Of a DNA stretch of 64,000 bases, positions 54,656 to 64,000 are shown piece after piece (the first letter of the stretch is position 1; each line of letters begins with the position of its first letter). Origin of the DNA: Ascochyta rabiei (taxonomy: Eukaryota; Ascomycota; Dothideomycetes; Pleosporales; Didymellaceae); NCBI RefSeq assembly GCF_004011695.2, contig NC_082424.1:620001-684000 (forward strand). Direction: 5' to 3'. The translations under genes and the position numbers were made by a program. Below the pieces are notes generated by a model, which was not told the origin of the DNA, did not search any database, and saw only the letters and a list, made by a program, of their open reading frames with translations.

Positions 54656-56179
54656 TCATCTCGTCCAACCACCATGCTCGCCGATATCAATGTTTTTAAG
54701 AAATCCTGCACACTGATCTCCCGCAATCCTCCCAAAAACCACACATTCCAACAGCGACGAACCACCCAGTCGATTCTGCCCGTGAAGCCCACCGGTAATC
54801 TCGCCAGCACCCCACACACCCTCGATGGGTCTGTTGTCCGTCGACAAGACTTCGCTTTTCTCGCTGATAAGCACACCGCCCATGGTGTAGTGGATCAAGG
54901 GCGTTACTGTGCCAACATAGACTGCCGACTCAGGAGCAGGTGCCCTCAGTCCCCACTGCCCAAAAGCTTTTCGTTCGAAGGCGTCCTCGGCACCGCTCGA
55001 AACAGTCTCGGCATATTGCCTGATTGTCTCAAGAGCCTCGGAGCCTAGTTCAGAGAGTGTAGTCTTTCGCATGAGGCCCTTGAAAACGTAAAAGTCGACA
55101 TGGGATTTGGCAGCGTTGTAGCTCGCTTCATCTAGAACGAGCTGGACCTCCCATTGCCGCGGGGACTCAGATGTTGAAGGTGTCGACGTGATGGCATTTG
55201 CTACATTCTCCCTCGTGTCCAGCTCGTTGACGAAGCGCTTTCCATTCAGCAGCAGTACGCCCCCTTCGCCTCGGAGAACTTCTCCAGCCAGAAACTTGAG
55301 CGGCGCAGCTGGATCTGCCGGGTCCACGAATCCTGTCGGGTGTACTTGTACCGAGTCCATGTCGATAAGTCGAGCCCCCGCCGCCGTAAGAAGCGGTTGT
55401 GTTCCGGGTCGAGGGTCGTTGGTAGACGAATATCCGGCGAGATCTGGACGGTATCGGGCGAGCAAGCCCTTCGCGTCGCCCCCAAAGCCTCCTGACGCGA
55501 AAATCACAGGGCCGTGGAGCTCTTCATAGTTGCCGTTCGCATCCATGTACTCTACGCCTGTCACGCGCTTTCTCTCTTGAAGGACTTTCGTGACAGTGCA
55601 TGAGGTCTGCAAGTGGAAGAGAGGAGACTCCTGGAGGCCTTTCAACAACGCGCTGATAATTGCGAAACCTGGCGGCGGTCCAGTCCCCCTGTGCGTCCTG
55701 GCATACGAATGTCCGCCCAGCTGCGCAACTTTAGACAGGTCGACTCCCTTCTCTTCCAGCCACTGCACCGCGCCCGCAGAGCCCTCGGTCAATGTCCTCA
55801 CGAGCCTCTCCCTCTCAGCGGTGAAATTCGACATCCGCTTACCAGCTGAGACCACCGTGTCTGAATAAAACGCATTCTCTGGCTCCTGGACCGGCTGATA
55901 CTTTGTGGGTGCTCCGTTGATGCCAGAGGATGCTTTGATGCTGTTGCCTCCTGGCTTTGTCGCACGCTCGAGAACGCGCACTGTGACATTCTGCTTGACC
56001 AGCTGAGAGGCAGCGCTGAGGCCTGCGAGGCCAGAACCTACGACGATGGCGCATTTCGAGGACATGTCGTCGTCGAGTATGGTTGAGAACATCTGCGCGT
56101 TGCTACTGTGATAGACGATTGCTGCAACGAGCACAAGAAACGAGATGACTGACAGTATGAGCGTGTGGAGGGAGAGCAT
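54656..56179 (-). CDS. OSM1: Osm1-type FAD-dependent fumarate reductase (507 aa)
   Basis: Single exon. An N-terminal hydrophobic segment (residues 5-25) suggests membrane insertion or organelle targeting. The FAD dinucleotide-binding motif VVGSGLAGLSAA starts at residue 46, followed by ERATKPGGNSIKASSGINGA, as in soluble fungal fumarate reductases. Later signatures include FASGGFGGD, DSVQVHPTGFVDP, LRGEGGVLLLNGKRFVNEL with the catalytic Arg region, and TMGGVLI...GVWGAGEITGGLHGQNRLGGSSLLECVVFGR at the FAD-binding end. Osm1 lets FADH2 be reoxidised by fumarate without oxygen, supporting oxidative protein folding. The length matches yeast Osm1 (501 aa). No heme or cytochrome b5 fusion is present. 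Confidence 0.94.
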   Translation of the reverse strand: MLSLHTLILSVISFLVLVAAIVYHSSNAQMFSTILDDDMSSKCAIVVGSGLAGLSAASQLVKQNVTVRVLERATKPGGNSIKASSGINGAPTKYQPVQEPENAFYSDTVVSAGKRMSNFTAERERLVRTLTEGSAGAVQWLEEKGVDLSKVAQLGGHSYARTHRGTGPPPGFAIISALLKGLQESPLFHLQTSCTVTKVLQERKRVTGVEYMDANGNYEELHGPVIFASGGFGGDAKGLLARYRPDLAGYSSTNDPRPGTQPLLTAAGARLIDMDSVQVHPTGFVDPADPAAPLKFLAGEVLRGEGGVLLLNGKRFVNELDTRENVANAITSTPSTSESPRQWEVQLVLDEASYNAAKSHVDFYVFKGLMRKTTLSELGSEALETIRQYAETVSSGAEDAFERKAFGQWGLRAPAPESAVYVGTVTPLIHYTMGGVLISEKSEVLSTDNRPIEGVWGAGEITGGLHGQNRLGGSSLLECVVFGRIAGDQCAGFLKNIDIGEHGGWTR

Positions 56180-56893
56180 GGTAAGTAGTTCCTGAACGCC
56201 GCTCCATCGCTGCTGTGGTCATTCGATGCGTTGTCATCCTGATCAGGCGATTGTCACGCCGCGGCAGAAGTCCGCTCATACTGCTGATTTGCGCAGGCCG
56301 TCACACTCAAGAAGACGTCTGCCTCCGCATATGGGCAATGCACCATTGGTCATGTACATAGATTGACAACTGCGTTCTTGACACAAGACAGAGGTCATGT
56401 GTTGGAGCGTGCACGTTCCTCGCTCCACCTCGAAACCCTCCTCTCACACTCTCTGCTTCCTCACACCACTGCGGCAACATTAGACGCGTGCGAAGTCTTC
56501 AAGAAGCAGTTGCAGTCGAGGCAATGCCAATCACAGATGATTGATTGCGCCAGACGCACGCAGCGCGTTCTCCGACGACAGGTCATCTCCCGGAACCTCA
56601 GTCTTCCAGGCGCTAGAAGAAATCTGTGCAGAGCGAAGTGGTTTTGTACGCGGGTGAGGCTTGCCGGGCGCTCGCAACGACAGGTTTAGACGACTGTGCG
56701 TTATTAGTCTACCGCCATGCGCTCGGAAGGTTGTTTCCCGCCGTGGTGGATGTAGAACGGTGAGGACGCGGCAGCAGACGTTCCGAATTCTGGGACAAGG
56801 TAAGAGGAGCCGGCTTCAAGTCTCATAACTTCAGATTCGTCTCCTACTTGCGCGGTCTTTTCCCTCCTCTCTCATTACTGTGTGGCCGTCACG
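56180..56893. other. Intergenic region between OSM1 and the 56,894 gene
   Basis: A 714-bp divergent space of mixed composition. A 108-codon ORF at 56,363-56,689 has no recognisable similarity or fungal codon pattern and is not called. Confidence 0.5.
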
Positions 56894-57871
56894 ATGCTGC
56901 ACAACATGCTCAACCTCAGCTTTCTGGACCTGGCGCTCCTCTGCCATCCCATCCTCGCACTCGTCCCAACCAAACCAACACAAAAAGCCTCTAGGAGACA
57001 CTACCTCGCTTTCTCCTTCGTCGCTCTCCTCGCGCTGCGCTACTACGCCTCAACGCCGCCCCTCTCCACCCCCCTGGACGCAGAACTATGCCAAACCCAC
57101 GACGCCCCCAACCCAATCGCCCACCTGTACCCCGGAAACGCAACCGGCACCTTGAACGGCACCATCACCGTGCTCCCAATCCCTCTAGCTCTAGCCCGGA
57201 AACTCATACCGGCACAATACACCATCCGAACAACGGCGTACCAGCACCTCCTCCCCGCCTTCCCCAGGGACATGTACCCAGCCATCCTGCAAGCACTGCA
57301 CGACCACGAAGTGCAAGCCTTTGGCTACAAGATCCCCGACTTCTCACGAACAGGGATCGAATTCCCGTTCCTGGATCTCTTCGCGGACGGCACGAGCTAC
57401 AAATGGGCGCCGAGCCTGCTCATGACGGCGCACCACGACACGGCGCTCAAGGGGGCCCTGGACTACGGGACAGCCGTGTTCCCCGCGCAGTTCGATCCGC
57501 CGTGCGATGCGTACCGCCGGGCTCCACACGGTCGGACCTCCTTCGCTGCTAGCGCCGTGGATGGGAAGGCGGCGGTGTCGACCCTCTTCGCGCCGACGAC
57601 TGCGCCGCCTTTGTATCCGCTCAACTTCTTCAAGAACGTGACGAACCAGCCGACCTTCGCGGATGGGAAGACGTGCGATAACATGATACGGTTGTTCAAC
57701 ACGAGCGTCACGACGGGGATCGAGTCGGTGCGGGGGCGTGTGCGGGCCAAGATTGCGCCGTTTGGGGAGGAGCGGGTGTGGGAGGGGGTCGAGGGGGTGC
57801 GGTTGGACTCTGCGTTTATTGAGAACAACTACTTGCCGTGTGAGGGGTTTAGGGGGTATGGGGGGTCGTAG
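56894..57871 (+). CDS. Membrane-associated hypothetical protein, possibly acetoacetate-decarboxylase-like (325 aa)
   Basis: Single exon with ATG at 56,894. Two hydrophobic segments lie near the N-terminus (about residues 8-25 and 37-52), followed by a probable lumenal or extracytosolic domain with several NxT/NxS sites (NATGTLNGT, KNVTN, NTSVT) and four to five Cys. The segment VLPIPLALARKLIPAQYTIR followed by an FPFLDLFADG region loosely recalls the acetoacetate decarboxylase fold seen in uncharacterised fungal proteins, but no catalytic Lys motif is obvious. I cannot assign a function. Codon bias towards C/G at third positions and a long open frame support a real gene. Confidence 0.65.
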   Translation: MLHNMLNLSFLDLALLCHPILALVPTKPTQKASRRHYLAFSFVALLALRYYASTPPLSTPLDAELCQTHDAPNPIAHLYPGNATGTLNGTITVLPIPLALARKLIPAQYTIRTTAYQHLLPAFPRDMYPAILQALHDHEVQAFGYKIPDFSRTGIEFPFLDLFADGTSYKWAPSLLMTAHHDTALKGALDYGTAVFPAQFDPPCDAYRRAPHGRTSFAASAVDGKAAVSTLFAPTTAPPLYPLNFFKNVTNQPTFADGKTCDNMIRLFNTSVTTGIESVRGRVRAKIAPFGEERVWEGVEGVRLDSAFIENNYLPCEGFRGYGGS

Positions 57872-58017
57872 AGAGGGAAGTTTTCAGTGAGCGATACCCC
57901 GTAGACAGTGATTCAAGCAAGCTGATCCACACTGCAAGACTCTGACGACGAATCGATCTGGTGTCTCCGCGTTGCAAGGTCACGTGCCATATCCAGTCTA
58001 CCTCAAGCACGCACCAC

Positions 58018-59457
58018 CTACAACTTATCCCTCCTCGCAAACCTGACTTTGTTGTTCCCCAAATCGAACACAACCAGCACGTTCTTCAGGAAGCTGTCGC
58101 CCAGCACACTCGCGCCGCCCGCGCTCCTCTGAATCGCCAACACGCACTGGCCCGCCTTGCCACCGACCGCCGCACCGCCCACGGCGCCGGCTCCGCGATT
58201 CATCAGATCGTCCGTGTTGATGAAGTACGTCTTGCCGGCGATAGTGACGCCGACGCGCGGCGCCGTGGCGGAGCAGGTGACAAAGTACAGCTGAGACGCT
58301 GCGTTGAAGACGGCGGGGGGGCTGAAGAGGGAGGCGATGTAGTCTGTGATGCGGTCGGGGAGGTAGATGAGGGTTGTGCCGCTGTCGACGATGATGCTCT
58401 GGCGACTTGCGGTGAAGTTCTGCGGCGTGACGAGGGAGCCTGTCGGGGCTGTGATCGAGTAGCCGGTGATGGCGATGCTGTAGTACGTGTACACGCCGGC
58501 AGAGACAGGGACGATGGCGGTTTCGGACCAGGAAGTAGCGTCGTAGTTCACTCTGGGAATACCGCCGATGGCCAGGAGTCCGCCTGAGGCCCGGGCAGAA
58601 CCACCCACGGCGGTGCGGTTGAGCGCGAGGGAGAAGACGGAAGGGTAGTACTTTTGATCGAAACTAGAGAGGTTAGACGGGTGTGTGCAGATGGATGGAT
58701 ACACTTACAGCGTGAAGATGACCGACTCATACCCGATTACACTGCTGCCACTGGCAAGCCTCGAGTACGCGAGACCCATCAGTCCACTGCTCGTCCCATC
58801 TCCATCCCAGAACCCTTGCTGCACAACGCCAATCGTCTGGTTGACAATCTGACGCGGTGCATACCCAGCGCCCACGTCGCCAATGCCGAAAAACTCCGTA
58901 GCAAGGATGCCCTTCAGATACTCGCCGCTGGTGTAGTTGACGCTAAAACCCTGCGTCGGGGAATAGGGCTTGTAGCTCCGCGACGCGGTTGTATTGTACA
59001 AGGGACCGAAACCGCACGTCGACGTCAAAAGGCTAATGCCCGCACCGTTCCTGCAGGCGAAGCCCGTCTGCGCAACCCACGTGTCAGAGCTTCCTGTGTC
59101 GAGAACAAGCGAGTAGACCCGATTGCCCAGTGTGATGTTGGCCATGTACACTCGCCCGCCAAGCGTAAGCAGGTTTTCCGTCACGTTCGCGAGCTTGTCG
59201 CTTTGGCGCTTCATCTTTTTCTTAATAGCATTGCGGCGCAGACTTGCAAGGTACTCGGACGAGGGAGGCATGGCGCCCATGAAAGATTCCCCGACCTCGA
59301 GATTGAGCACATTGTCGCTCACTGTCTAATTAGCTGCTTGTCCGGTCCTACATTGGAGTGGCCTACATGCTACGCCAGCGGGAAGTCGGCGGTCCAGAGC
59401 CGAGGCATATTGAGCTGCGACTGTCAAGAGAGCCAACAAGGAAGATGCTGGATGCAT
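58018..59457 (-). CDS. Secreted pepsin-like aspartic protease (A1 family, 449 aa)
   Basis: Exons are 59,367-59,457, 58,709-59,321 and 58,018-58,663. Exon 1 encodes the signal peptide MHPASSLLALLTVAAQYASA. Intron 2 (45 bp) has GTAAGT and a CTAAC branch. Intron 1 is 45 bp with a GTAGGC donor and ACAG acceptor; an alternative in-frame pair (donor after 59,374, acceptor before 59,325) changes only two or three residues. After a Lys/Arg-rich propeptide-like stretch (NAIKKKMKRQ), the first active-site motif is LVLDTGSSDTW (Asp105) and the second IIVDSGTTLIYL (Asp328). Tyr75-flap equivalents and many N-glycosylation sites fit secretion. No GPI-anchor signal is evident at the C-terminus (VRFARRDKL). 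It converges on the 56,894 gene, with 146 bp between them. Confidence 0.9.
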
Positions 59458-60127
59458 GGTGCTGGCAAAGCAGAGGAGGCTAATTGGCAAACGGGGTGCA
59501 TACGTATTGCAGGCTATATATTGTGCCGGACTGTCAGGCTTTTACTGCCATGCATTTCTCGCCGGGGTAGAAGAAATGCAACCACGCTACATTCCTGAAC
59601 GTGTGGCCTCGAAAGTGGGTGCGTGCGGCGAATAAGCGTCGACAGCTGACGTCGGCTCGAGCATGCGTCATTCCTCCACTTCATTCAAGACTTACTTGCA
59701 AGGAGTGTGCATGTTCGAGGCCTTGGCTTACCGTGGGAGGTAGGTAGGAAGAGCAAGACGGTGCAAGGCCCATGGCCGACTGACAGGCTGAACAAGAGGT
59801 GCGTATGCCATGCAGCGGACAGGCTAACATAAGAGAGTACGTATGCACTCACCGCTATCCCTGGACTCGATGGCGTTTCAGCGAGCGTCAGCGCCGGTCC
59901 CTTGTTCAAGGTTAGATACATGTCAAGCGGACCATGGTGTCGGCGTACATAGTTTGATTGGGACTAGGTCGCGAGCTCCACGCTCCAAATGGCTCTGTAC
60001 ATGGCCTCTGTTGTACAAGTACTGCGGAAAAGAAGTCGCAGCAAAGGGTCGCTCGCAATCATGCTGTGGTAAGCTGGACCGTTTGGGAATCGTCATGACA
60101 CACCTTGAACGCCGGACCGAAGGACTG
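59458..60127. other. Region between the aspartic protease and LUC7
   Basis: This 670-bp stretch contains the protease promoter and LUC7 3' flank. Weak ORFs occur on both strands, none with a domain. Nothing else is seen. Confidence 0.5.
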
Positions 60128-61094
60128 CTACCATCCGCCTCTTCTGCCGCCGCGGCCACGTCGCCCTCCGCGGCCACCGTAGCCACCTCCTCCCCAGCCG
60201 CCTGCGCCTCGGTCGTCGGCCTGGGAGGGGTATGCGTCGCGGGGAGGGGCGCGGCCCTTGAGTTCCTTTTGCAGGGATTCATACGACTTGCGCATCTGCG
60301 CATAGCCAAGATGCATTTTTCCGTAGAAGTGGTCTGCTAGGCGGCGATCATTGTCAAGGCGACTCAGGTACGCACCACACACGTCACAGACCTGCAGCTT
60401 CTGGTGGCCCGAGGGACCGCCCGTGTCGGAGAGGGCGCGCAGTTCGCGTTCGCGCTCCTCCTTCTCGGCCTTTTTCATGCGCACCTTGGTAAACTCCTGC
60501 ACGGCCATGTTGACGACGCCCTCGTCGCCCATGATCTGGACCTCGAGCATGCCGGCGTCGATGGACTTGGTCAGCTCGTTGATTGATTTCAGCTGGCAGT
60601 GAAGTCAGCAGTCAGAAGCCAGAAGTGGGAAGTGGGAAGTGGGAAGCCAGAAGCCAGGCATATACTCACCAGCGCGTTGGTCTGGCGGATCTCCTCGGGC
60701 GTCTTCTCCAGGCGGCGCTGGGCCTGGTCGATCTTGCGGTTACAGCCGTCGATGTGGTGCTGCATGTCGCGCAGGTAGTCGAAGTCGAAGCCCCACCGCC
60801 GCTTCTGGTCGGCGTCGGCGTCCTGGTACTCGTTCTTGAGGGCCTCGTTGTGGACCTTTGGGCACGGGCCCAGCTCGTTCTTGGTGTTGGTGAAGAGGTC
60901 GTGGGGGCAGTTGCCGACGAGGTAGGAGCGGCAGACCTTGGGGTCGGTGATGCTGAGCTGGGGCGCGCGCTGGTCGGAGCCGCTCATGAGCTGCTCGCCC
61001 ATGAGCTGTTCTGGGGGGGGTCAGTAGGGCAGGGCGGCGGTGCGCGGGGGCGCGTGTACATACCAAGCAGCCTGCGCGTCTCTGCAGCAGCCAT
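60128..61094 (-). CDS. LUC7: Luc7-type U1 snRNP splicing factor (278 aa)
   Basis: Exons are 61,064-61,094, 60,670-61,010 and 60,128-60,592. Intron 1 (53 bp, GTATGT donor, TACTGAC branch) and intron 2 (77 bp, GTGAGT) both keep the frame. The joined start reads MAAAETRRLLEQLMG. The first zinc finger is CCCH-type (VCRSYLVGNCPHDLF...GPCPKVH), the second C2H2-type (VCDVCGAYLSRLDNDRR...HFYGKMHLGY), with a coiled coil between. The C-terminus is a short Gly/Arg-rich RGG tail (about residues 252-278), whereas metazoan homologues carry RS tails. Luc7 helps U1 snRNP choose 5' splice sites. It is divergent from GPI16 by 331 bp. Confidence 0.94.
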
Positions 61095-61425
61095 GGTGGG
61101 CGTCGGTGGTGATGGTGAAGGAGGTGGTGGCGGTGACGGCGACGGTGACGGCGACGGCGACAGTGACGGCGACGGTGACGGTGACGGCGACGGGTGAGGT
61201 TGGTCAGCTCGACCCAGGCAGGCATCGAACAGAAATCGCGACGGGCCTCGGTGACGCCAAGCTGCGCGCTCCCAGCCAATGGGGCTCCTGCACGCGCCGC
61301 ACCGCCAACGACAGCTCGACGGCTCGACGGCTCGACGGCGCTCCCCCTCCTCCTCCCCCTCCTCCTCCTCCACGACACTCGACTCAGTCCCCTCCCTTGG
61401 CGCAGAGCGAGGCTGCCATGCTGCG
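61095..61425. promoter_or_regulatory. Bidirectional LUC7/GPI16 upstream region
   Basis: A GACGGC/GACGGT hexanucleotide tract (about 61,127-61,192) and a GGCTCGAC repeat lie near the middle, with a TCCTCC pyrimidine tract (61,345-61,372) before the GPI16 start. No TATA box was recognised. Confidence 0.4.
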
Positions 61426-63235
61426 ATGCTCTCTCCCCTGCGCCTCCTCTTGCTGAGCGCTGCCGCCGCCTTCACGGCACGCGCGGCCGACTACCACGAG
61501 CAGCTCCTCCTCCGCCCGCTGCCCCTGGACACGCTGCTCGCGTCGTTCAACTTCCGCAGCAACGAGAGCCAGGCGGGGTTCGAGCAGCAGAACTTCCGCT
61601 ACGTGCCGCGCTCGCTCGGCCAGATTCTGCAGCACGCACACACCAAGGAGCTCCACCTGCGGTTCAGCGTGGGCAGATGGGACGCCGAGAACTGGGGCCA
61701 GCGGCCGTGGCAGGGGGCGCGAGAGGGCGGGACGGGCGTCGAGCTGTGGGCCTGGGTGGAGGCCGAGAGCGAGGAGCAGTAAGCCAGGCGCCCCGCCGAT
61801 GCCAACGACGACTGACGACTGACGACTGACGACTCGCAGGGCCTTTGCTCGCTGGCTGACGCTCACCAACGCCCTGTCTGGCCTCTTCTGCGCCTCGATC
61901 AACTTCATCGATGCCACAAAGACCATCCGCCCCGTCATGGCCTTCGCGCCCGAGGGCGACCACGCCAACGCGCCCAACCTCCACCTGTTGCACGGCACCC
62001 TGCCCCACGAGGTCGTCTGCACCGAGAACCTGACGCCCTTCCTCAAGCTGCTCCCCTGCAAGGCCAAGGCCGGCATCTCGAGCCTGCTGGACGGACACAA
62101 GCTGTTTGACGCCTCCTTCCAGACCATGGCCATCGACGTGCGCCCCGTGTGTCACCTCGACAACGCCACCTGCTCGCTGGAGATGGAGCAGTCGGTCGAC
62201 ATGGTGCTGGACATTGCCCGCTCCAAGAGGTCGCGCGCCAACCCCATCCCCCGTCCGCTGCCCATCCACCAGATGGAGTGCGACACCGCCAAGCCCTACA
62301 GCGCCGACGACACCTGCTTCCCCCTGAACAAGGGCACCGATCCCGGCTGGTCCCTGCACGAGCTCTTCGGCCGCCCGCTGAGGGGATTGTGTCCGCTGAC
62401 CGACGAGGGCCACGACAGTAGCAGTGTGTGCATCAATACCCCGCCAGAGCGCACCGTCGACGTCGACACTGCTGGCCACTTTACCGAGACGAGACGAGAC
62501 TCGGACACGCTCCGCTGCTACGGGCTCGCAGCTGGCGCAGACTTCGACCTCGTCTTGCCGGAGCAGAAGATGACGACAGGCCTGCTTCGCCCAGACCCAC
62601 AGCTCTTCGCCGCCCGATCCATCAACGGACACGGACAGGAGCGTGGAAGCACCCAGGCCATCATCAAGAACCCTTCGGCTACGGACCAAGTCGACTTTGT
62701 CTACCTGGAGTCTCTGCCTTGGTTTATGAAGCCATACCTCCATACGCTGCGTGCTCAGATAGACACGTCCCCGGAGAGCCCCATCAAGGAGACATACTAC
62801 AGGCCGGCGCTGGACAGACGACGCGGCACCCACCTCGAGCTGCGCATGGTCATCCCGCCGAGCTCCACCCTCACGCTCACGTACGAGTTCGAGAAGGCCA
62901 TCCTCCGCTACACCGAGTACCCGCCCGACGCCAATCGAGGCTTCGATGTTGCCCCGGCCGTCATCCGCGTTCTCTCGCCGCAGCCTGCAGACAAGAAGGG
63001 CATCTACGTCCGCACCACATCGCTGCTGCTGCCCCTCCCAACGCCCGACTTCAGCATGCCCTACAACGTCATCATCCTGACCAGCACAGTCATGGCGCTC
63101 GGCTTCGGCAACATCTTCAACCTGCTGGTGCGTCGCTTCGTGGGCGCTGACGAGGTGCCGGCCGCCGGTGGAAACCTGAAGGACAGGCTGTTGGCGAAGA
63201 TTGCCGGCATCAAGCTGAGGCTTGGGCGGGCGTGA
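61426..63235 (+). CDS. GPI16: Gpi16/PIG-T subunit of GPI transamidase (582 aa)
   Basis: Exons are 61,426-61,778 and 61,840-63,235; the 61-bp intron (GTAAGC donor) splits a Gln codon, giving SEEQAFARWLTLTNALSG. A signal peptide (residues 1-21, cleavage near ARAADY) precedes a large lumenal domain with family signatures LLLRPLP, FNFRSN..., RSLGQIL, ELHLRFSVGRWD, GVELWAWV, LCPLTDEG and DFVYLESLPWFMKPYLHTL. Several conserved Cys support the disulphide link to Gpi8. One C-terminal membrane helix (YNVIILTSTVMALGFGNIFN) ends with a short cytosolic tail. Gpi16 is part of the ER complex that attaches GPI anchors. The length is close to yeast Gpi16 (610 aa). An upstream ATG at 61,417 (ATGCTGCG) is out of frame. 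Confidence 0.95.
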
Positions 63236-64000
63236 CGGTGGAACAAATCACTTGTCTTGGTTCAAACTTGCAGGTGCTTGCCACGGCTTTGGCGGTGGTC
63301 AGCGCAGACCAGCTACAAACAACGACGAGCATGGAGTGGCCACGAAATAGCAACCACTCGTACAACACGCGCTTATAGTATTCCATAGTCATTCTTATAT
63401 AAACAAGCATATTTACACACTACTATAACTACTAACTAAATCTAGACCTCTCTATAATGCTACTTTATACTATCTATCCTCTCTGCACGCCGTATGCGCT
63501 ATTTAGTAACAGTGGTATTGATAGAGAATGACCATAGCAGAAAAAAATTACAATGCCTAGACCTTGTGTTTTTAATTGTCAAGGCTTGTTAGTGCCTGGC
63601 GATACGTACACACCCCCCTAATTTAGAATGTCAATTTATCAACACAGACTAACCTATAAACTTATCAACACAAACAATAAATGTCAACAGGTGAATAATT
63701 AGCCGGTTTTCTATAGTTTTTATACTTTCTCTATGTACCGTTACCTGATCTTTGTCAGACGCTGGCAAATGTCTCTTGGCCATCGGCAGGTAGCGGCGTT
63801 CACCTCTGATCAGGTATGGCATTAAGTACTGCTCTGGCCACATGCTCACTATTTTACCATTGGCTAGCTAGTTCGAACCTTTTGTTCATCTATGACGTAT
63901 TTACAATTATAGGTGGCTAAATCTGTAGGAAGAGAGAAGGAGAAGAAGAAGAAGAAGAAGAAGAAGAAGAAGAAGAAGAAGAAGAAGAAGAAGAAGAAGA
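63236..64000. other. AT-rich right flank with AAG microsatellite
   Basis: GC content falls after about 63,380. The motif TTATCAACACA occurs twice (63,626-63,670). A 66-codon minus-strand ORF at 63,649-63,849 lies in a slightly GC-richer patch but has no recognisable similarity. From about 63,938 to the window end there is an uninterrupted AAG/GAA microsatellite. I see no gene. Confidence 0.6.

Noticed and set aside
56363..56689. 108-codon ORF upstream of the 56,894 gene
   Set aside because: There is no domain, signal or codon bias, and it lies in a promoter-like divergent space.
61664..62833. 389-codon minus-strand ORF inside GPI16
   Set aside because: It is the antisense shadow of a well-supported GPI16 exon.
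63860..63885. GTTCGAACC-like stretch resembling a tRNA B box
   Set aside because: No A box, acceptor-stem pairing or cloverleaf could be drawn around it.

Overview
The window is nuclear DNA of a filamentous ascomycete, most likely a Dothideomycete (the order is a guess from gene content and compartment structure). Genes have short introns of about 44-80 bp with CTAAC/CTGAC branch points. Their products are typically fungal: MED13, a fungal phytochrome, Rap1, Osm1, Swf1, Gpi16. AT-rich blocks carry the footprint of repeat-induced point mutation (RIP): CpA changed to TpA on either strand, leaving TAG/TAA stops inside transposon reading frames.

Layout. (1) 1-12,720, AT-rich: a minus-strand Ty3/gypsy chromovirus relic (1 to about 4,984) with a candidate 5' LTR (4,985-6,144). 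Next is a 6.4-kb block bounded by imperfect inverted repeats (6,341-12,720), filled with a recurring AACRTGTT-type motif and carrying a nested foldback MITE (11,767-12,200). (2) 12,721-13,498: a GC-normal island with one small two-exon gene. (3) 13,499-17,922: two RIP-killed Fot1/pogo-type transposons in opposite orientations, sitting in RIP-mutated tandem copies of the ENP2 3' flank. (4) 17,923-38,235, gene block: ENP2(-), MED13(+), phytochrome fphA(-), a flavoprotein/F-box-like/ankyrin-like gene(+), cytochrome b5(+). (5) 38,236-46,350, AT-rich: a 145-bp tandem array interrupted by a complete 7.0-kb chromovirus with 494-bp LTRs and a GTATG target-site duplication. (6) 46,371-63,235, gene block: SWF1(-), RAP1(+), MAK5(-), TRM7(+), OSM1(-), an unrecognised membrane-associated protein(+), a secreted aspartic protease(-), LUC7(-), GPI16(+). 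(7) 63,236-64,000: AT-rich flank ending in an AAG microsatellite.

The genes are mostly housekeeping and do not form a cluster. ENP2 and MAK5 serve ribosome assembly, TRM7 tRNA modification, LUC7 5' splice-site recognition, MED13 the Mediator kinase module, RAP1 telomeres, SWF1 palmitoylation and GPI16 GPI anchoring; the phytochrome is a red-light sensor kinase. Adjacent genes are often divergent pairs with short shared promoters (SWF1/RAP1 111 bp, MAK5/TRM7 300 bp, LUC7/GPI16 331 bp). Both internal transposon blocks lie in tail-to-tail intergenic spaces. I found no rRNA, tRNA, CRISPR or secondary-metabolite cluster. The most unusual material is in the repeats: transposon ends whose paired boxes covary between elements, the 6.4-kb motif-filled block, and a RIP boundary that stops at the ENP2 stop codon.
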